DNA from: Seriola aureovittata | Lineage: Eukaryota; Chordata; Actinopteri; Carangiformes; Carangidae | Reading direction: 5' to 3' | NCBI RefSeq assembly: GCF_021018895.1 | Contig: NC_079371.1 | Span: 8,080,501-8,144,500 of the forward strand | DNA length: 64,000 bases | Part shown: piece after piece, positions 48,061 to 60,875 of the stretch | Numbering within the stretch: position 1 is the first letter of the stretch | Layout: the number at the start of each line of letters is the position of its first letter | The notes under the pieces: generated by a model | Told to the model about the DNA's origin: nothing | What the model saw: the letters and a program-made list of their open reading frames with translations, nothing else | The model's database searches: none | Made by a program: the position numbers and the translations under genes

Positions 48061-50107
48061 GTGCTTTATAAATGTTGTGTCTTTCGTTTCTGACCATGAA
48101 AAAGTGAGTGAGCGCCCTTAAAAGCCACCGTACAGTTCACTGAAAAACAGCTTGCTGCACTGATGAATTAGTGCTTTGGAAATGGACATTATACTGAATT
48201 TACTGAGACAACAGGAAAGCATGGAAGGAGTATTAAGTGTGTTGTTTTTATGTTGAAATTTGTAATTAAGGCCCATGTCCAATATAAGCCTATTCCAAAT
48301 AAAGCAGCCAGTGATAATGAATGTCGGAGAGGTGTGTTTTGTTATAACTCTAACGACAGAACTTTCCTTAGAATCATCACATTTACTTCGGTATCAAAAT
48401 AATTCATTGATAGTTGTCAGTACATTCAATGGTACACAGCAAACAAGGAGTTGTTCATGTGAAATTCGGCAAACATAATTGCATACATAAATTATACTTC
48501 CTGTTTCTTGTAAGGGTTTACTTCATGTGAGCGGCCTTCAGTTCCCGTCATGAAGGGTCCTCAAGCTGCAACGTGTGGGGAACAATGAATGGATGTCTCA
48601 CATGAGTCCATTAATGATCTGACCTGAGCGGTGCTTTCTGCATCCAGGGCTCATCCCTCACCCTCTCTCCTCTCGATCGGCTCTGACCACACTGAAATTG
48701 AAGCTCACGGCTGATAACATAATCGTAATATGAGCAGAATTTCACCTAAAAGATGAAACATGCACAGAGGTTGTTTTCGTTTTATTGCAGTAGATGGATT
48801 TTTCATGCATATTTGAACTTGTTTTGACATGTAAAAAGCAGCTACTTTGCAAAGCGCAGGCTTGTATGATTTATACTTGTTTATACAGAGGGAGGGAGCG
48901 GTGGAAAAAAAGAAGATGAAAGTGGGAGGTAGATCGAGGAGAGGAATTCATAGATAAAGAGGGAGAGAAGACAGATGTAATCATTTTGTATCGCCTCTTC
49001 TGACTATTTTCGGTTTAATAAATGAATACATTTCTACCTCTGTTCAATGCCAGAGAATTTTTCCTTCCATCCTGTGAATCCACGACACCTCACTTCCTCT
49101 CATCCCTCCCCCTTTAATCTCCTTTCACCTACTATGCTTTCCCCTTCCTACCTTTCTCTCTTTCTTTCCCTATCTTTTGTCTTATCCCTTTTTTCATCAT
49201 AATCTCTCCTCTCCATTACTGCCATCGCCTTTCCCATCTTCTTCCCTCCTGCCCTATGGCCTCCAAATACACCCTTCTCTCTTACAGTTATACTGCTTTC
49301 TCGAGTTCTTATCTCTCGACATTAATGCTTTAAAAAAACTATACAACCAAATCTTTACAGATATTTTTTCCAGGTCAATGAAATGAAAACATGAACAAAC
49401 AAATCTTTTCTACCGGTATTTTTGTGAGTTTGATACATATTGAGTTTACACTGACACCGCAGAGGAATGCCATAGGGAGCGCCTGGTAGCCTCAGGGTTG
49501 GGTGGAATTGTTCATTTGTCAGAGTCACAGTAGACAGTGCTCATTAGCTTGCGGATATTACTCCTGTTTCCTGCTGTCTGTGGACCTTGGAGAGCCTCAC
49601 TGCTGCAATTCAGTTACATTACACAACTTGTAGTGTGTGTTACTGTTAATAATTATTTTGCAGTTTGATTTAAATAAGTTTATTGTCCTCAGGTCGTCCC
49701 TCATTTCTTCTACTGATACAACCTACATACAAGTTGGTAAGGTTTTGTTTATTTACTGTAAGAATACACTAATAGCATCCCCACAATTATCACAGTAAGT
49801 GAAGTAAAAACAATTCTTGATTTCATCAGCTTCATGTATCCCACAGCTTAATGTTGCATGCATATTGTGCATATTGTTTTAAATTACCTGATACATGTTA
49901 GAGTGCCTTTCACTCTTGAGGCCTGAAAGTGTGCACAGCACAGAAAACTAGAAAACTCAAAATATCCAAATTTTTTAGTCATATCACCCAACCCTAGTTT
50001 GCAGGTTTTTAGTTATTTACTGCTTTCTGTATTATTCCATTAACTTACCATTTTAATGTAAACAGTGAATTTACTTGGCGTTAACTCCGTGTAGTTGCCC
50101 GCTCTCA

Positions 50108-50121
50108 CCAGTAGAGGGCGC
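50108..50121 (+). promoter_or_regulatory. CTCF-like binding site
   Basis: CCAGTAGAGGGCGC matches the vertebrate CTCF core (CCASYAGRKGGCRS) at every position. It sits about 35 bases upstream of a TATA-like box, as expected for a promoter-proximal or insulator site. Occupancy cannot be judged from sequence. Confidence 0.5.
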
Positions 50122-50151
50122 ATTCACACTGCAGGTCGCTGTCGATTGACG

Positions 50152-50322
50152 TATATAGGAAACAAGAGCTGGGATAATCCGTTGTGGACTTTAATAAGCC
50201 TATAACTTTCTCTTTCGGTCTGTAACAAGTACTATTTTTTTTTGATTCAGCACAAAGAAGACTGCTACCATTGAAAGCTAAAGTTTGACCCGTGAGCGTC
50301 GATCCTTTCATTGTGTTTTCCG
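50152..50322 (+). promoter_or_regulatory. Candidate TATA promoter and non-coding first exon
   Basis: A TATATA box at about 50152 is followed by some 165 bases without any ATG and then a gtgagat donor after 50322. This is the layout of a TATA promoter with a 5' UTR exon. It would join to the exon at 50658. No known gene is recognised. Confidence 0.3.
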
Positions 50323-50657
50323 GTGAGATTCATACCGGTTAAAATGTTGTTGATATTAGCTTAAAGATGCTAGCTAATGTCACTCTGGTATAGTTTACAT
50401 TTTCGTGGATACATCGTTTTTGTGTGTATGTTAGAGACTCTGAAAACCTACTGGAGACAGGCTTAATGTATGTGATATGTTTGAGTTCATGATTTATTTA
50501 TTAATATTGTTGTTATGTTGCACTTGAAAGGCTAAAGTTATTATTACACAGCTTTATGCGACTTGTTGTGTCAATGAATTCATAAGCAGAGACAAAAATT
50601 ATACTGTACTGAAGAGATTTAGACTTTAATCAAAGACACAACTATTGCTGTACGCAG

Positions 50658-50773
50658 GTTGGTTTGAAAGAGTTGATTGTGAACCAAAATAGCGACCCAG
50701 GGGACAAGCCAGTGAGCCTCCAGGAGCCGGAGGAGGATGTGGCGTCCCAGGTTTTGCTCCATCCTGTGTCCAG
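50658..50773 (+). other. Candidate exon of an unidentified transcript
   Basis: 116 bases between an acgcag acceptor and a strong gtaaag donor. One frame is fully open (SLQEPEEDVASQVLLHPVS) but has no start. The first ATG after the upstream exon is in another frame and gives MWRPRFCSILCP. That frame could continue into an open stretch after the acceptor at about 51840, ending after some 48 codons. It could equally be a non-coding RNA. Confidence 0.3.
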
Positions 50774-51094
50774 GTAAAGGAGCACGCTCGTCCCTTCTTC
50801 TACTCAGCTAAGATCTTTGACAAACAAAACCACACTACCTGGTTAGATGGACGCTGACTGAACAATGAACAATGAACTGACACTTCAGTATACATTGTTG
50901 ATGTATGAGCTCTTACACTGAAGGCATTGATTCTGATTATATGTTAATTGTTACGCTGTTTTCCTAAAACTTACCCTTGTTTATTCTGTCCTCCCTGAGC
51001 GTACCTAACGTCGTCTTTAACTAAACTGTCTTTATTAATGCACACTATTATATTGTAGTGCATATCCATTCCTGTGCTACTTTTAGGCCTTAGT

Positions 51095-51580
51095 AAGGGC
51101 TCAATGTAAAGATGGACGTAGCCTCCGTGACGTCACCCATAGGTTTCTGAAGAGCAGTTTTGAAGCTCAGTTTTGAAGCTGTTTCACCGTCGTCATCTTG
51201 CCAGTACCTGACCGCGCCAAACTCCTGGCTAATACAAAAATGGGCAAAGAGGAGGGGCACTTGTGGAGCTGGGAATTTGGTGCATGCCGCCTTGTGGCAG
51301 GCATACGCTCACTCAACTGTCACTCAAACGGGCCACACCCCCAATTATGCAGAACAATCATTAAGCCTTAATAAGATTTAAACGAGTGAGTTATATGAGA
51401 ATTCATCCCCATACAGTTTTCATGAAGGAGGAAATTATCTGTACAGACCAAAACTATTTTATGTACATGTAAGTCTATGGCGAATGACTCGCTTTTGGAG
51501 CCAGCCTCAGGTGGCCATTTGGAGAAGTGCAGTTTTTGGCACTTCTGTGCTGGCTTCAATTTACAGCCTCTGAGAGTAAA
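51095..51580 (+). repeat. Teleost interspersed repeat (GTGACGTCACCCAT-type)
   Basis: Starts with ccgtgacgtcacccataggt and ends with actcgcttttggagccagcc and gcagtttttggcacttctg. It is a well-known dispersed element in percomorph genomes, probably a non-autonomous DNA transposon. Confidence 0.75.
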
Positions 51581-52935
51581 ATGTACACAACATCTTGAAA
51601 ACCTGAAAAATGCCAAAGCAACATAACACTGGAACTTCCTAACATTAGTCCACATTTCAATGCTTCTTTCCTCTCCTCTCATTCATCTTCTTCCCCTCCC
51701 ACCCTCCAGTCTCAACCACTTCGTCCTCCCTTTCTCCTCACCCAGTATCTCTTGCCGCCTTCTCTCCTGTTTCTTGTCTTCACTGCATCTCCTCATCACT
51801 CCTCTCTGCTGTGTGTTTCATCTCACACCGCTGGCTGCAGCAGCTGATCTGTGCACCATCACATCAAATGTTGCTAAAAAGCCTGCGAGGATTTACACCG
51901 TCCTGTGGTGTGATTCTGCACCGCGCTGGAGACGTGTTTGATGTGTTTACTGAATCTGCATTCTTCGACTTTCTTGATGTTGACTCTTAAAAAAATATTT
52001 ATGGCATATTGTCAATGCTTTATTCATGCCTTAAGTCCTTTGTTTGCCTTCAACAGGCTTTGTTTCAGACAGGGAACAGAAATCTGACTTTTAAAGCAAA
52101 ACTTTAAAAAATGTATCAGCCAGTCTACAACCCAAACCATCAGAATACAAGTTTGGAGCATTTGATCAATAAGATGCAAAATTCTTTGTCATGAGAATTA
52201 CTTCAAAACTTCCAAAACTTACCCATTCAATTAAATACAAATCTTATAAATAGGAAGCAGGGATTCTTTAAGCACGCAGTGAAAACGCCCAAGTCTTGTG
52301 ACCACATTGCAATTAAATACACAGGTATAACACTTTTTCTGAATACTGTAAGTTGCTACATCCATGTTTTGAAGGTTGCACTTTAATATAAGATCACAAA
52401 GATAACCTTTAGATTCATTGTCCCAGTAAAGGTCAGACTGGAATGACACTACGTTTTAACTTGTTTTTAATATTTCAAATAACTCCAGATAATTTGAGCT
52501 CAGTACACAGATAGGATGGCTAAGAAGTGTCTTATTATGCTTGCAAAAAAGGTTCGTGTAATTAAAACGTGTCTCAGATCTGTTTCCCAGAGGCAAATAG
52601 CATAACATACAAACATTGAAATATATGAATGTATAATAGGAACTGGAATATTTAGAGAAAACCTATTCATTGAATACATTTTCCAGAGAAATGCCTGTAG
52701 GCTAGCTGTTTCTCTGTTTTGTGCATTTTATACCCTTATTGCAAAGACCACTTGACTGGAAACGAGGGGTGAGGGTCAGTGGTTTCTGGCCTAAGTCGAA
52801 CCGGAGACATGTAGTTCATGGTCAGCATCTTTACCCCTACAGAGCTACAGAGAAGCCCCCCCCCCCCTTGTAGAAGCCCAATGTGTGGGTTACTATGTTG
52901 TTAAAGTTCATCAGTAAGATTTGAAGGATGCATCG

Positions 52936-53082
<147 letters not shown>

Positions 53083-53214
53083 AGCGAGCAGGATGTGAAT
53101 AACAGAGTTGCCATGGGGAGTTTGGCTTCTGTTAATAACACATGAGCTCTGTGAAATTTTGGGGGGGGGTCTCTAAAATATTGACAATATGTTAGTTTTT
53201 TTTTTTGTTTTGTT

Positions 53215-54345
53215 TTTTTTTTACCTCCAGGAGTTTATGTTTTCACCCATGTTTGTTTGTTTATCAGCAAGATTACAGGATTTGCACCAAACTTAGTGGA
53301 GGGGTGGGCCTTTGTCTATGGAAGAACCCATTCAATTTTGGTGAAGATCCGGATCATTTTCTATGAATTTGAATTTTTCTCTCCGGAGTCTGGTGTATGT
53401 TGTTGACATTGGCCTTGCCGGGGGTCTGCACTGTCTGAGTGCCGTTCTAGTTTACAATGCATTTCTATCTTTCTGTATCTTCAGCATCATAGATCATGTG
53501 GAAAATTACCAGCAGGCTATTATTGATGTCAGGTCCACGCATGAGGTTGAGTCATCAATTATTTCACTTTAATAAAGATACTGGCCTGAATGCTATCTTC
53601 TTCACCAATGAAGCGTGGCGGCGCAATATCATAAACTTCACACACATTAACTCAAAGATCAGAAGGGAAAACTTTCTTGATGGCAACTGCCGCAAAACAA
53701 AACAGAAGAAGAACAAACTCCCCCACGTCTGTGTGCCGAGTTGCCATTACTCATTTCTCTGATTTATAGTCAGCATACAGATAAGTCAAAAGGAAAACAA
53801 GGCAGCTTATTTGCAAATTTTGGATTGACCAAAGAGTCTAAGCCAGAACAACCAGAACCAGAGACGTGTTATACCACAAATGTTAGCACCGATGTGATTG
53901 CTAATGTTGCGCCTGCTGAGACTGAGGTCAGCACCTGGAGTGACAATGCAGGACAAGCTGACAGAAGACTATTCGATATGAGCCTAGTGGAAGCTGTGCC
54001 CTGCTTTCTGAGGCCGTATAGTTGCAACGAGAGTCGCAGTCAGTCCTCTCCTCGAGGCACGTGACTTGGTTTCTTTCCTGTCTTTGTAAAACACAAAATA
54101 AAAGTTAATTTATGTATGAATCGTAGCACTCAGGAATAAGAAGATGTACTTATCCCACACAGGAGGGTGGATTAGTAAAGTGTAGTACAGTTATTACTGA
54201 AATAAACAGCATCTATCTCCCTCCTTGCCACTCACGTGTCCTTGGTGCTGGAAGACGCACAGCAAGAAGCAGTGGCTTCTTTTCATCCGTTTTCTTATTC
54301 AGATTCTTATTCCTAGGAATAATAATAAATAACGTCAGATGCTGT
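53215..54345 (+). mobile_element. Longer copy of the two-copy element, plus a fused teleost repeat
   Basis: The left part (53225-53450) is the widespread fish repeat with gaagaacccattcaattttg and gaagatccggatcat. The rest matches 47690-48060 on both sides of a 560-base insert. Inside lies an open frame (about 53760-54064) with KGKQGSLFANFGLTKESKPE, acidic and Ser-rich, which may be a degraded transposon protein. Confidence 0.55.
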
Positions 54346-54844
54346 AACTATGGAGCTCTGCACATTCAAAAAAAATAACTGCTAACTGGCATTTTACCTG
54401 ATGTCGACAACCTGTGGGTGGAAACGTGTGAATTTGAAAAGAATTAAACCATAAATTGAAACATTGCAAAGTTTCGCTAAAGTGCGTCAATAAAAGCAAA
54501 ATGTAATTCTCTCCTCTCCTGCCTTGTTTCCGTTCTTGGTGAAGCTTGGAGCCCGTAGTTTGTGCTTGGACTGGATCAGGCATGATGATTCACTTGATTT
54601 TCTGTCAGCGGATGGAAGGTGAAGTTATTTTATATATTTGAAATGGATTGAGACATAGAAAGAGAGGAGATGAGTTTGATATGAACAGAATTTGGAATGA
54701 GTTGGATCACAGATAAAAAATGAAGAGGTAATCTGGAGAGAAAAACAAGAAGATTTGGGAGACAAAAGAAATAAAAAGTCCACAGAATTGAGATGAAGAG
54801 TGTTTAGAGTCAATAGAAGAGGAAATGAAAATGAAATGACAAAA

Positions 54845-55420
54845 CTTTTGACGCACCTACCCATTCATAAGTTTTTCTTTGTTTTGACTATTTTCTACAT
54901 TGCAGAACAGCACTGGAGACATCAGAGCTGTGAAATAACACAGACAGATTTGTGCCGTAAAAAGATGTTTCATATTTAAGATTCTTCAAAGCAGCTCCCT
55001 TTTACCTCGATGACTGCTTTGCACAATATCAGCATTATCTTACCTGAACTGCTCAACTAAGCAAAGACAAACCACAGTCCTTCATTACTTTAAGACATTA
55101 AGTCTGTCAATCTGGAAAATTGCAGGAACTTTGAATGTATCTTCAAGTGCAGCTGCAAAAACCATCAAACGCTCTGATGAAACTGGCTCTCATGACGACC
55201 GTCCCAGGAAAGAAAGACCAAGACTTACCTCTGCTGCAGAGGATAAGTTCAATAGCGTTAACAGCCTCAGAAATCACCAAGTAACAGCACTTCAGATTAC
55301 AAAACAGTTTGAACACAAACTGAACAGTGTAACCTTCATGATGGAGGATTTACTGCAGGACTGTTGTATTAGACTGCATTAGTTTTAGCCTGGTGTACTT
55401 AATACTACTAACTGTCAACT
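54845..55420 (+). mobile_element. Tc1-like transposon remnant with DNA-binding domain
   Basis: The left end (gacgcacctacccattcata, gttttgactattttctacat) is a Tc1-like terminus. Downstream, one frame encodes AAAKTIKRSDETGSHDD, RPRKERPRLTSAAED and NSLRNHQVTALQI, matching the helix-turn-helix region of Tc1 transposases. The DDE part is missing. Confidence 0.85.
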
Positions 55421-56814
55421 GAGTGCACAACCAGATTTATTTAGCATCCGGTTTGCCATAAAATCTGAAAATTGTCTCCCACCTGACTGTAAAACTGACT
55501 GTAGTTGGCTTTAATAACACCCACAGTGAGTGAGTTGTTGTATCTTTAATAACTACAAGGAAAAGTCTCTGCACTTATCTTGACAATGAGCCTAAAAAAT
55601 GTGCATTTTCTGCACATTTCTAGCATATGACATTAAATAGTTATCATGTAAAAGTATGTTTTCCTGCTGTCATGCCTCAACATGAAAGTGCGATTGTGTG
55701 TGAAATAAAGCGACAGACAGAGGCGGCGCCGGCTCACAGTGAACGTTCCTTTATTAAGACATGTTTACCAGGGCTCGGTTGGTTTCTTTTGTCTCGTCAA
55801 TATTACAGACATTCAGAGGAAACATTCTCCACGGCGATGTGCAAAACAGCGTATGAAAGGAAAGCAGGTACATTCTCATTTAGTGTTGGCTTCCAATGCA
55901 ACTGGATGGCTTTGTTTTTATATTTTCTTTTTTTTTCTTTTTTTTTTTTGTATCTGTTCCAAAAACACTAACAACAACAACAAGCTCAGTTAATTGCATA
56001 AATAAACATAAGATGTTTCGATTTACACTACTACAGGTAAAAGGCTGGTACTGTATCTTTTTTAACCCTCAGTAGGCCAATTATATTTTCTACTTGTCCT
56101 CAGCAGACTGTTGTAACCAGCCCACACCTGGCGTCCATTCACTAACTGCACCTCATATTAATGTAAATTCACATCTGTCTGGACTGGGACAAACTGAGCT
56201 GGACAATTGGCTTCTTTTTTTTTTTTTTTTAAAGAAAGATCTCAACATATTTTCCACCCATATGATCATTTTCTCCTGGGAACTGGGGAATCACACAGTT
56301 GTTATACAGTAGGCAGTTTCTGGTAATTTGCAGGTGAAAAGAGGATGTCTGCTTCTAAATCAAAACCGGGTAAAGTTTTGGATGTTTTTGAGACATCTAG
56401 GTTACTTATAACTGTTGTTTCATATTTCAATATTCACTATAAATCTAGTCATTTAATCATGTGAAACAAAAGTTAAATGTAATGTAGCTGTGTAAAAACC
56501 TTTTACTTTTCATGTAATTAAGCCTACTTTACTTGAGCATGAAAATATATTATTGACTTTAAAATTAGAAAGTTTTTAAATGTGCTTTCAGGTACAAGAC
56601 GTGACTGAAAATGTCAAAATTTGTTTTACATGATAACTCAATAACAACTGAGCAGTTTCCGTACACAGATGAAGTGCTCTGGAAGGTTTTTAATTGTTCA
56701 TACTGGTAATCTAAGAATATTATCTATATACTTGAAGATGTGACAACAAGCCTCCCAGAAGTCACTGCACCCGGCTCCTAAAGCCACAAATTGCCATTTT
56801 TACATTTCTCTTTG

Positions 56815-57085
56815 TGTATGTGTTGTTTCCCTCAGTTTTCAGTCAGTATGCTAAGCTAAGCTAACCTGCTGCTGGCTGTAACTTTATATTTACTGTATGG
56901 ACATGAAAGATGGAAAGCAAATAAACTCATTCCAAGAAGGTAAAACTCTTCCTTTCAGTTAAAGTAATGACTTACTTTATCTTATTTACCTTAGCTTAGC
57001 TTAGCTTAGCTTAGCTTAGAATAAAGACTGGAAACGGGGGGAAACAGCTAGCCCGGTTTTGTCTAAAGGTAACAACCTTTGGAAA
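56815..57085. repeat. Two opposed pieces of the TTAGC-type teleost repeat
   Basis: The left piece (56845-56880) has ctaagctaagctaacctgct, the reverse strand of the family. The right piece (56985-57080) has five TTAGC units, then aaagactggaaacgggggga in forward orientation. Confidence 0.65.
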
Positions 57086-57264
57086 GCTCTCCTCTAAATT
57101 GTGTTATTTCTCAGATTCTGCTTGGATGTGTAGATGTTTTTTGACCTGCAAATTATCCAGTAAAAGCCTCCTGGGAAATGAGGAATAAAAAGAAAAACCT
57201 TCCCTGTGTTTGCAACCGGAACATTTTGGCACAAAAATGAAACACAGACATAAACACTCTCCCT

Positions 57265-57345
57265 CCAACAAATGGCCCTGTTGCCAATTTAAAGGTCCTT
57301 GTTGGACCCAATTTAAATGTCCTTGTTTGACCTTTAAATTTGGGA
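57265..57345 (+). repeat. Short local direct repeat
   Basis: Two adjacent ~27-base units, each of the form ccaatttaaaNgtccttgtt plus tgga/tgac, with a third partial unit. Confidence 0.6.
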
Positions 57346-58547
57346 AGAACTGGTCCCAGAACTGTCTGATCCACATACACACACACACAAGGTCATTAAA
57401 ATGGGACTGGCACACAGGCAGATTATCACAGCAGCAATCCGCTAATTCATACATATGCAACATTCATCTTCCACTTTCCAGGAGTGTGAAACACAGTGAT
57501 GTGGTCAGAATACTGTTCAGAACAACCACAACTTCATTACTAATTTTCACATCTCTTTTTTGTTTTTTGTTTTTTGTACCCACTGATGGGATGGTGTGTG
57601 ATGTGGGGACACTGATGTGTTTTGGGAGCTGAAATGAACAGTTTTAATGTGTGAGGACAAGTTAGAAATGGAAGTGCACACAGTATTGCTTCTGAATGGC
57701 AGAGACACCGTGTTTTTGTCTTTTTTTTCTCCTCCTGGTTTTGTTCATTTGAGTCTTATACACAGACAAGTTCGGTTCATGAGTGTGAGGAAACGCCTTC
57801 GTATCGTCTGAGCGGATTATTGCAGGAGGAGCAGATTGCCTCCCACCTGTTCCTTTCATGTCCACGTTAGGAGAAACTGATGATGTGAAGAGGTGAGACA
57901 GTCAGTCAGCAGCAAAAAACAACACCACCAACACAGCTTACAGCTTTCACCAGAGGAAAAACCCCAGAGGTGAGACAAAGTCTTTGCAAGTCACAAGTCT
58001 CAGTCCCAAAATGTTAGCACTAAAAGTCAAGTCCAAACCCTAAACTTGTTTTTGAGTCTCAGGTTCTTAGCAAGTCATTACAAGTCATGTTCCCTCTCTG
58101 AAATGATACAAAGGAGGGAAAGAAAGACACCATAGCTGTTAGACTATGTTAGACAGTTGTTGCTAAAAATACCACTGCATAAAAAACACTGGTGCTGTGG
58201 TAGAGAAATAGCAACAGGAAATAAATAATTACGATATTGGCCCCATTATAGGATGAACCTGATCATAAGACTGCTAACGAATCACTTTTAGGACTGACTG
58301 ACTCTGACGTTGTGAACACATAATTAGTCTAGTCCTTGAATACAAGACTACCTCCACTTTTTAAACCGTATTCCCAGAAGAAAATGTCTTATATTTAGGC
58401 CAATACGATACTATCCACCATCGTGGAGACTATGAAAGACATTTTCACATCAAATCAGGTCTGTCTGTTAGAAACATGGATGTATTAAAGAGAAATAATG
58501 TAAAACCTAAACTGACGGCAGCTCCAGCAGCGTATTATGTTTGAAAC

Positions 58548-58625
58548 ATAGAGTCAAAAGTTTGGACACACTTTTGTCGGACATGGTCTGACATATGCAA
58601 CAATTTCCCTAAAATAGATTAAAAG
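58548..58625 (+). mobile_element. Tc1-like terminus fragment
   Basis: Contains gtcaaaagtttggacacact, the usual end of Tc1-like elements in fish. The rest of the element is not recognisable. Confidence 0.6.
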
Positions 58626-59982
58626 TATTTTTTATTACGATTACATTTTATTACAACCAAAACATAGGATTTCCAGGACCAAAAGCATGGGTATTAACTA
58701 ATCAATAACAATAACTGATTAATTAGTTATTAGTTCATATTTTTTAGATTACAATAATAGAATTTAAAATTATTCATCATACAGTAAATATATTATATGA
58801 ATGTAAATATAAATTAATTACAGTTAATTGTTTCATAGCATTTAGTCAGTTGATTTTCTAGTACAATGTGATAACAGGTTTCAGTCTTGTTTTTTACATT
58901 CCTGTTATTATCAGGTGTACGAGGTGCACGCTCAGATCGTAGACTTTTGTGCTGACATTTATTTCAATTTTTTTGTTGGTGCTTATGCTCTCAGGATATA
59001 ATGTATATCTGCTTGACAATGTTATATTGAGGGTCTGTGAATGGGGCTATCACAGTCTAACAGATACTGTTTTCTTTAACTTTTTAATTCTTCAACTGTC
59101 AAATGTGTCTGTCTTCTTTTCATTTACTTATATTGGTGTCTTGACAAAGTGGTGTATAAAGTTCAGACTCCAAAGAACTGCAGCAGACTATTAGACGTGG
59201 TTTAAGACAGTCTTAATGACTGTAAGGTAGATGCTTCAGCATTCCCATTAGAAGGTAATTTACTGGTTATGTGCATTTTTTTTGCCAGAGCTTCTGCATC
59301 TAGACCATGGATTTACTAATAGATATGAATGTGGCACGGTGGATCAATCTTGCTGCCAGTGTGCCCTTGAGGAGGTGCTGCGATTCCCTTCTGTGGTCCA
59401 GAAGGGATTTTCTCCACACACCGCACTGATATGATAAAAGAGACATCTGTGAGAAGGCTGTGTGCTAATTTTGTGCTAATTTTGATCTGAAAGCAACCTT
59501 GAGAGGCGATTAGTGCTTTTAGCTACAGTGGCAAGAGGTGTAGACTGGATTCTTGCGACTGTGTGGAGAGCTGAACCCCCTGAAAATCCCGTCTTTACTG
59601 ACCTCCAGTGCTTTACCTTTCCGCCCGGTTGCAGTGATGTGCAGGTGTAGTCCAGGACCCCATGACATCACTGCTGGGTGTGGCTACAGGTGCACCAGAA
59701 CACATTTCTGACCACACTCAGCCACCCCCACCATTCATGAAACAGGCTTGAAGCTTTCAACCACAGGAAAAAGCAAAACACTGCATTTCAGCCTGATGGT
59801 AAGTTATTCTTGAAGATCAGTTTTTGGTTTGAAAGACGAGTTTTCAGTGGGAAAAAAGTATTAAATTGTCAACAGAAATGTCTCAGATCAGGGGGCTGGG
59901 GGTCAAGTCATTTCAAGTAAACGTCCAAGTCAAGTCAAAGTCTGACGCTGACTCTGGTCCAGCTGTCAACGTCTGTCTTGTC

Positions 59983-60020
59983 ATCCATCCATCCATCCAT
60001 CCTTCCCTCTTTCTTTCTTT
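59983..60020. repeat. (CATC)n and CTTT-rich microsatellite
   Basis: About five CATC units followed by a CTTT/TCCC-rich stretch. Confidence 0.9.
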
Positions 60021-60735
60021 GTTCCGTTGAGAGTTTGGTTCATTCCTCAAAACACCATCAATGTCAAATTTAGAATATCAAAATAATTACTGTAAACAAA
60101 TGGGGCCGCCCGCCTCTATCAGAGCTCATGTTAAATCTTCATGTGTTGTTCAAAAGTTCATCACACTACTTAATATTCCTAAAAAGCACCAATTTGTTAT
60201 TCTTTTCAGCAAATAACCTGTTTTGTAAAAACCCCTCTCATCATTTTGAAATCAGCACGAGTCAGTTTTCTCTCCTGTGAACAATCAGGAGACAGAAAAA
60301 GAGTCAAAGTCTTCTGTCCTTCAGATCACAGCATTGGAGATTTTCTGTCTTGAAACTAGTTTATAGAGGAGTTAATGCATCAGGGGGAAGAAGGTGATCA
60401 ATGTTTGGATAATCCAAGATCAAAGCATGAAGTTGGTAAAAAGTTACAACTTGTATTTTAATTCAAATAGTAATTCATGACCTCATTAACAAAGAAAGTC
60501 ATGATAAAACACATTACTAAGTTAAGAGTTACTTCCATACTGTGGTCTCTTCTTCCCTATCAATGTATTTTTCTCTCTCTTAAGTCTCTCAGTTTCCCTG
60601 AAGGCATCACTGATAACGCTCAGATCATTTATTTCACTTTACCCTCCACCCCTCCTCCTCCTCCAGCTATTAAAGTTCTTCTCTTTTTCTCTCTTGTACA
60701 AAGTGTTTTTTCTTTCTTCTTCTACCTTCATTTGT

Positions 60736-60741
60736 TTTATT
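60736..60741 (-). terminator. Candidate polyadenylation signal of the melatonin receptor
   Basis: AATAAA on the minus strand about 135 bases after the stop codon. It is a plausible short 3' UTR end; another copy occurs near 60630. Confidence 0.35.
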
Positions 60742-60875
60742 TCCCATTCATTACTACTGCTTTCCTCTCTCTGTCAAGGTCAAGTTTGTTTTCTTTCTTT
60801 CATGGCTTTTTAATAGCCTTGTCATAAAAGTTAAAAATAGCCTCCGCTCCTTGCCTCTCCCCTCGGTAAATCATC

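Larger units (their letters stand above)
47363..50107. other. Intergenic stretch between the small gene and the candidate promoter
   Basis: Apart from the repeat at 47690-48060 and a pyrimidine-rich tract at 49050-49300, I see nothing here that I can support as a gene. Confidence 0.5.
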
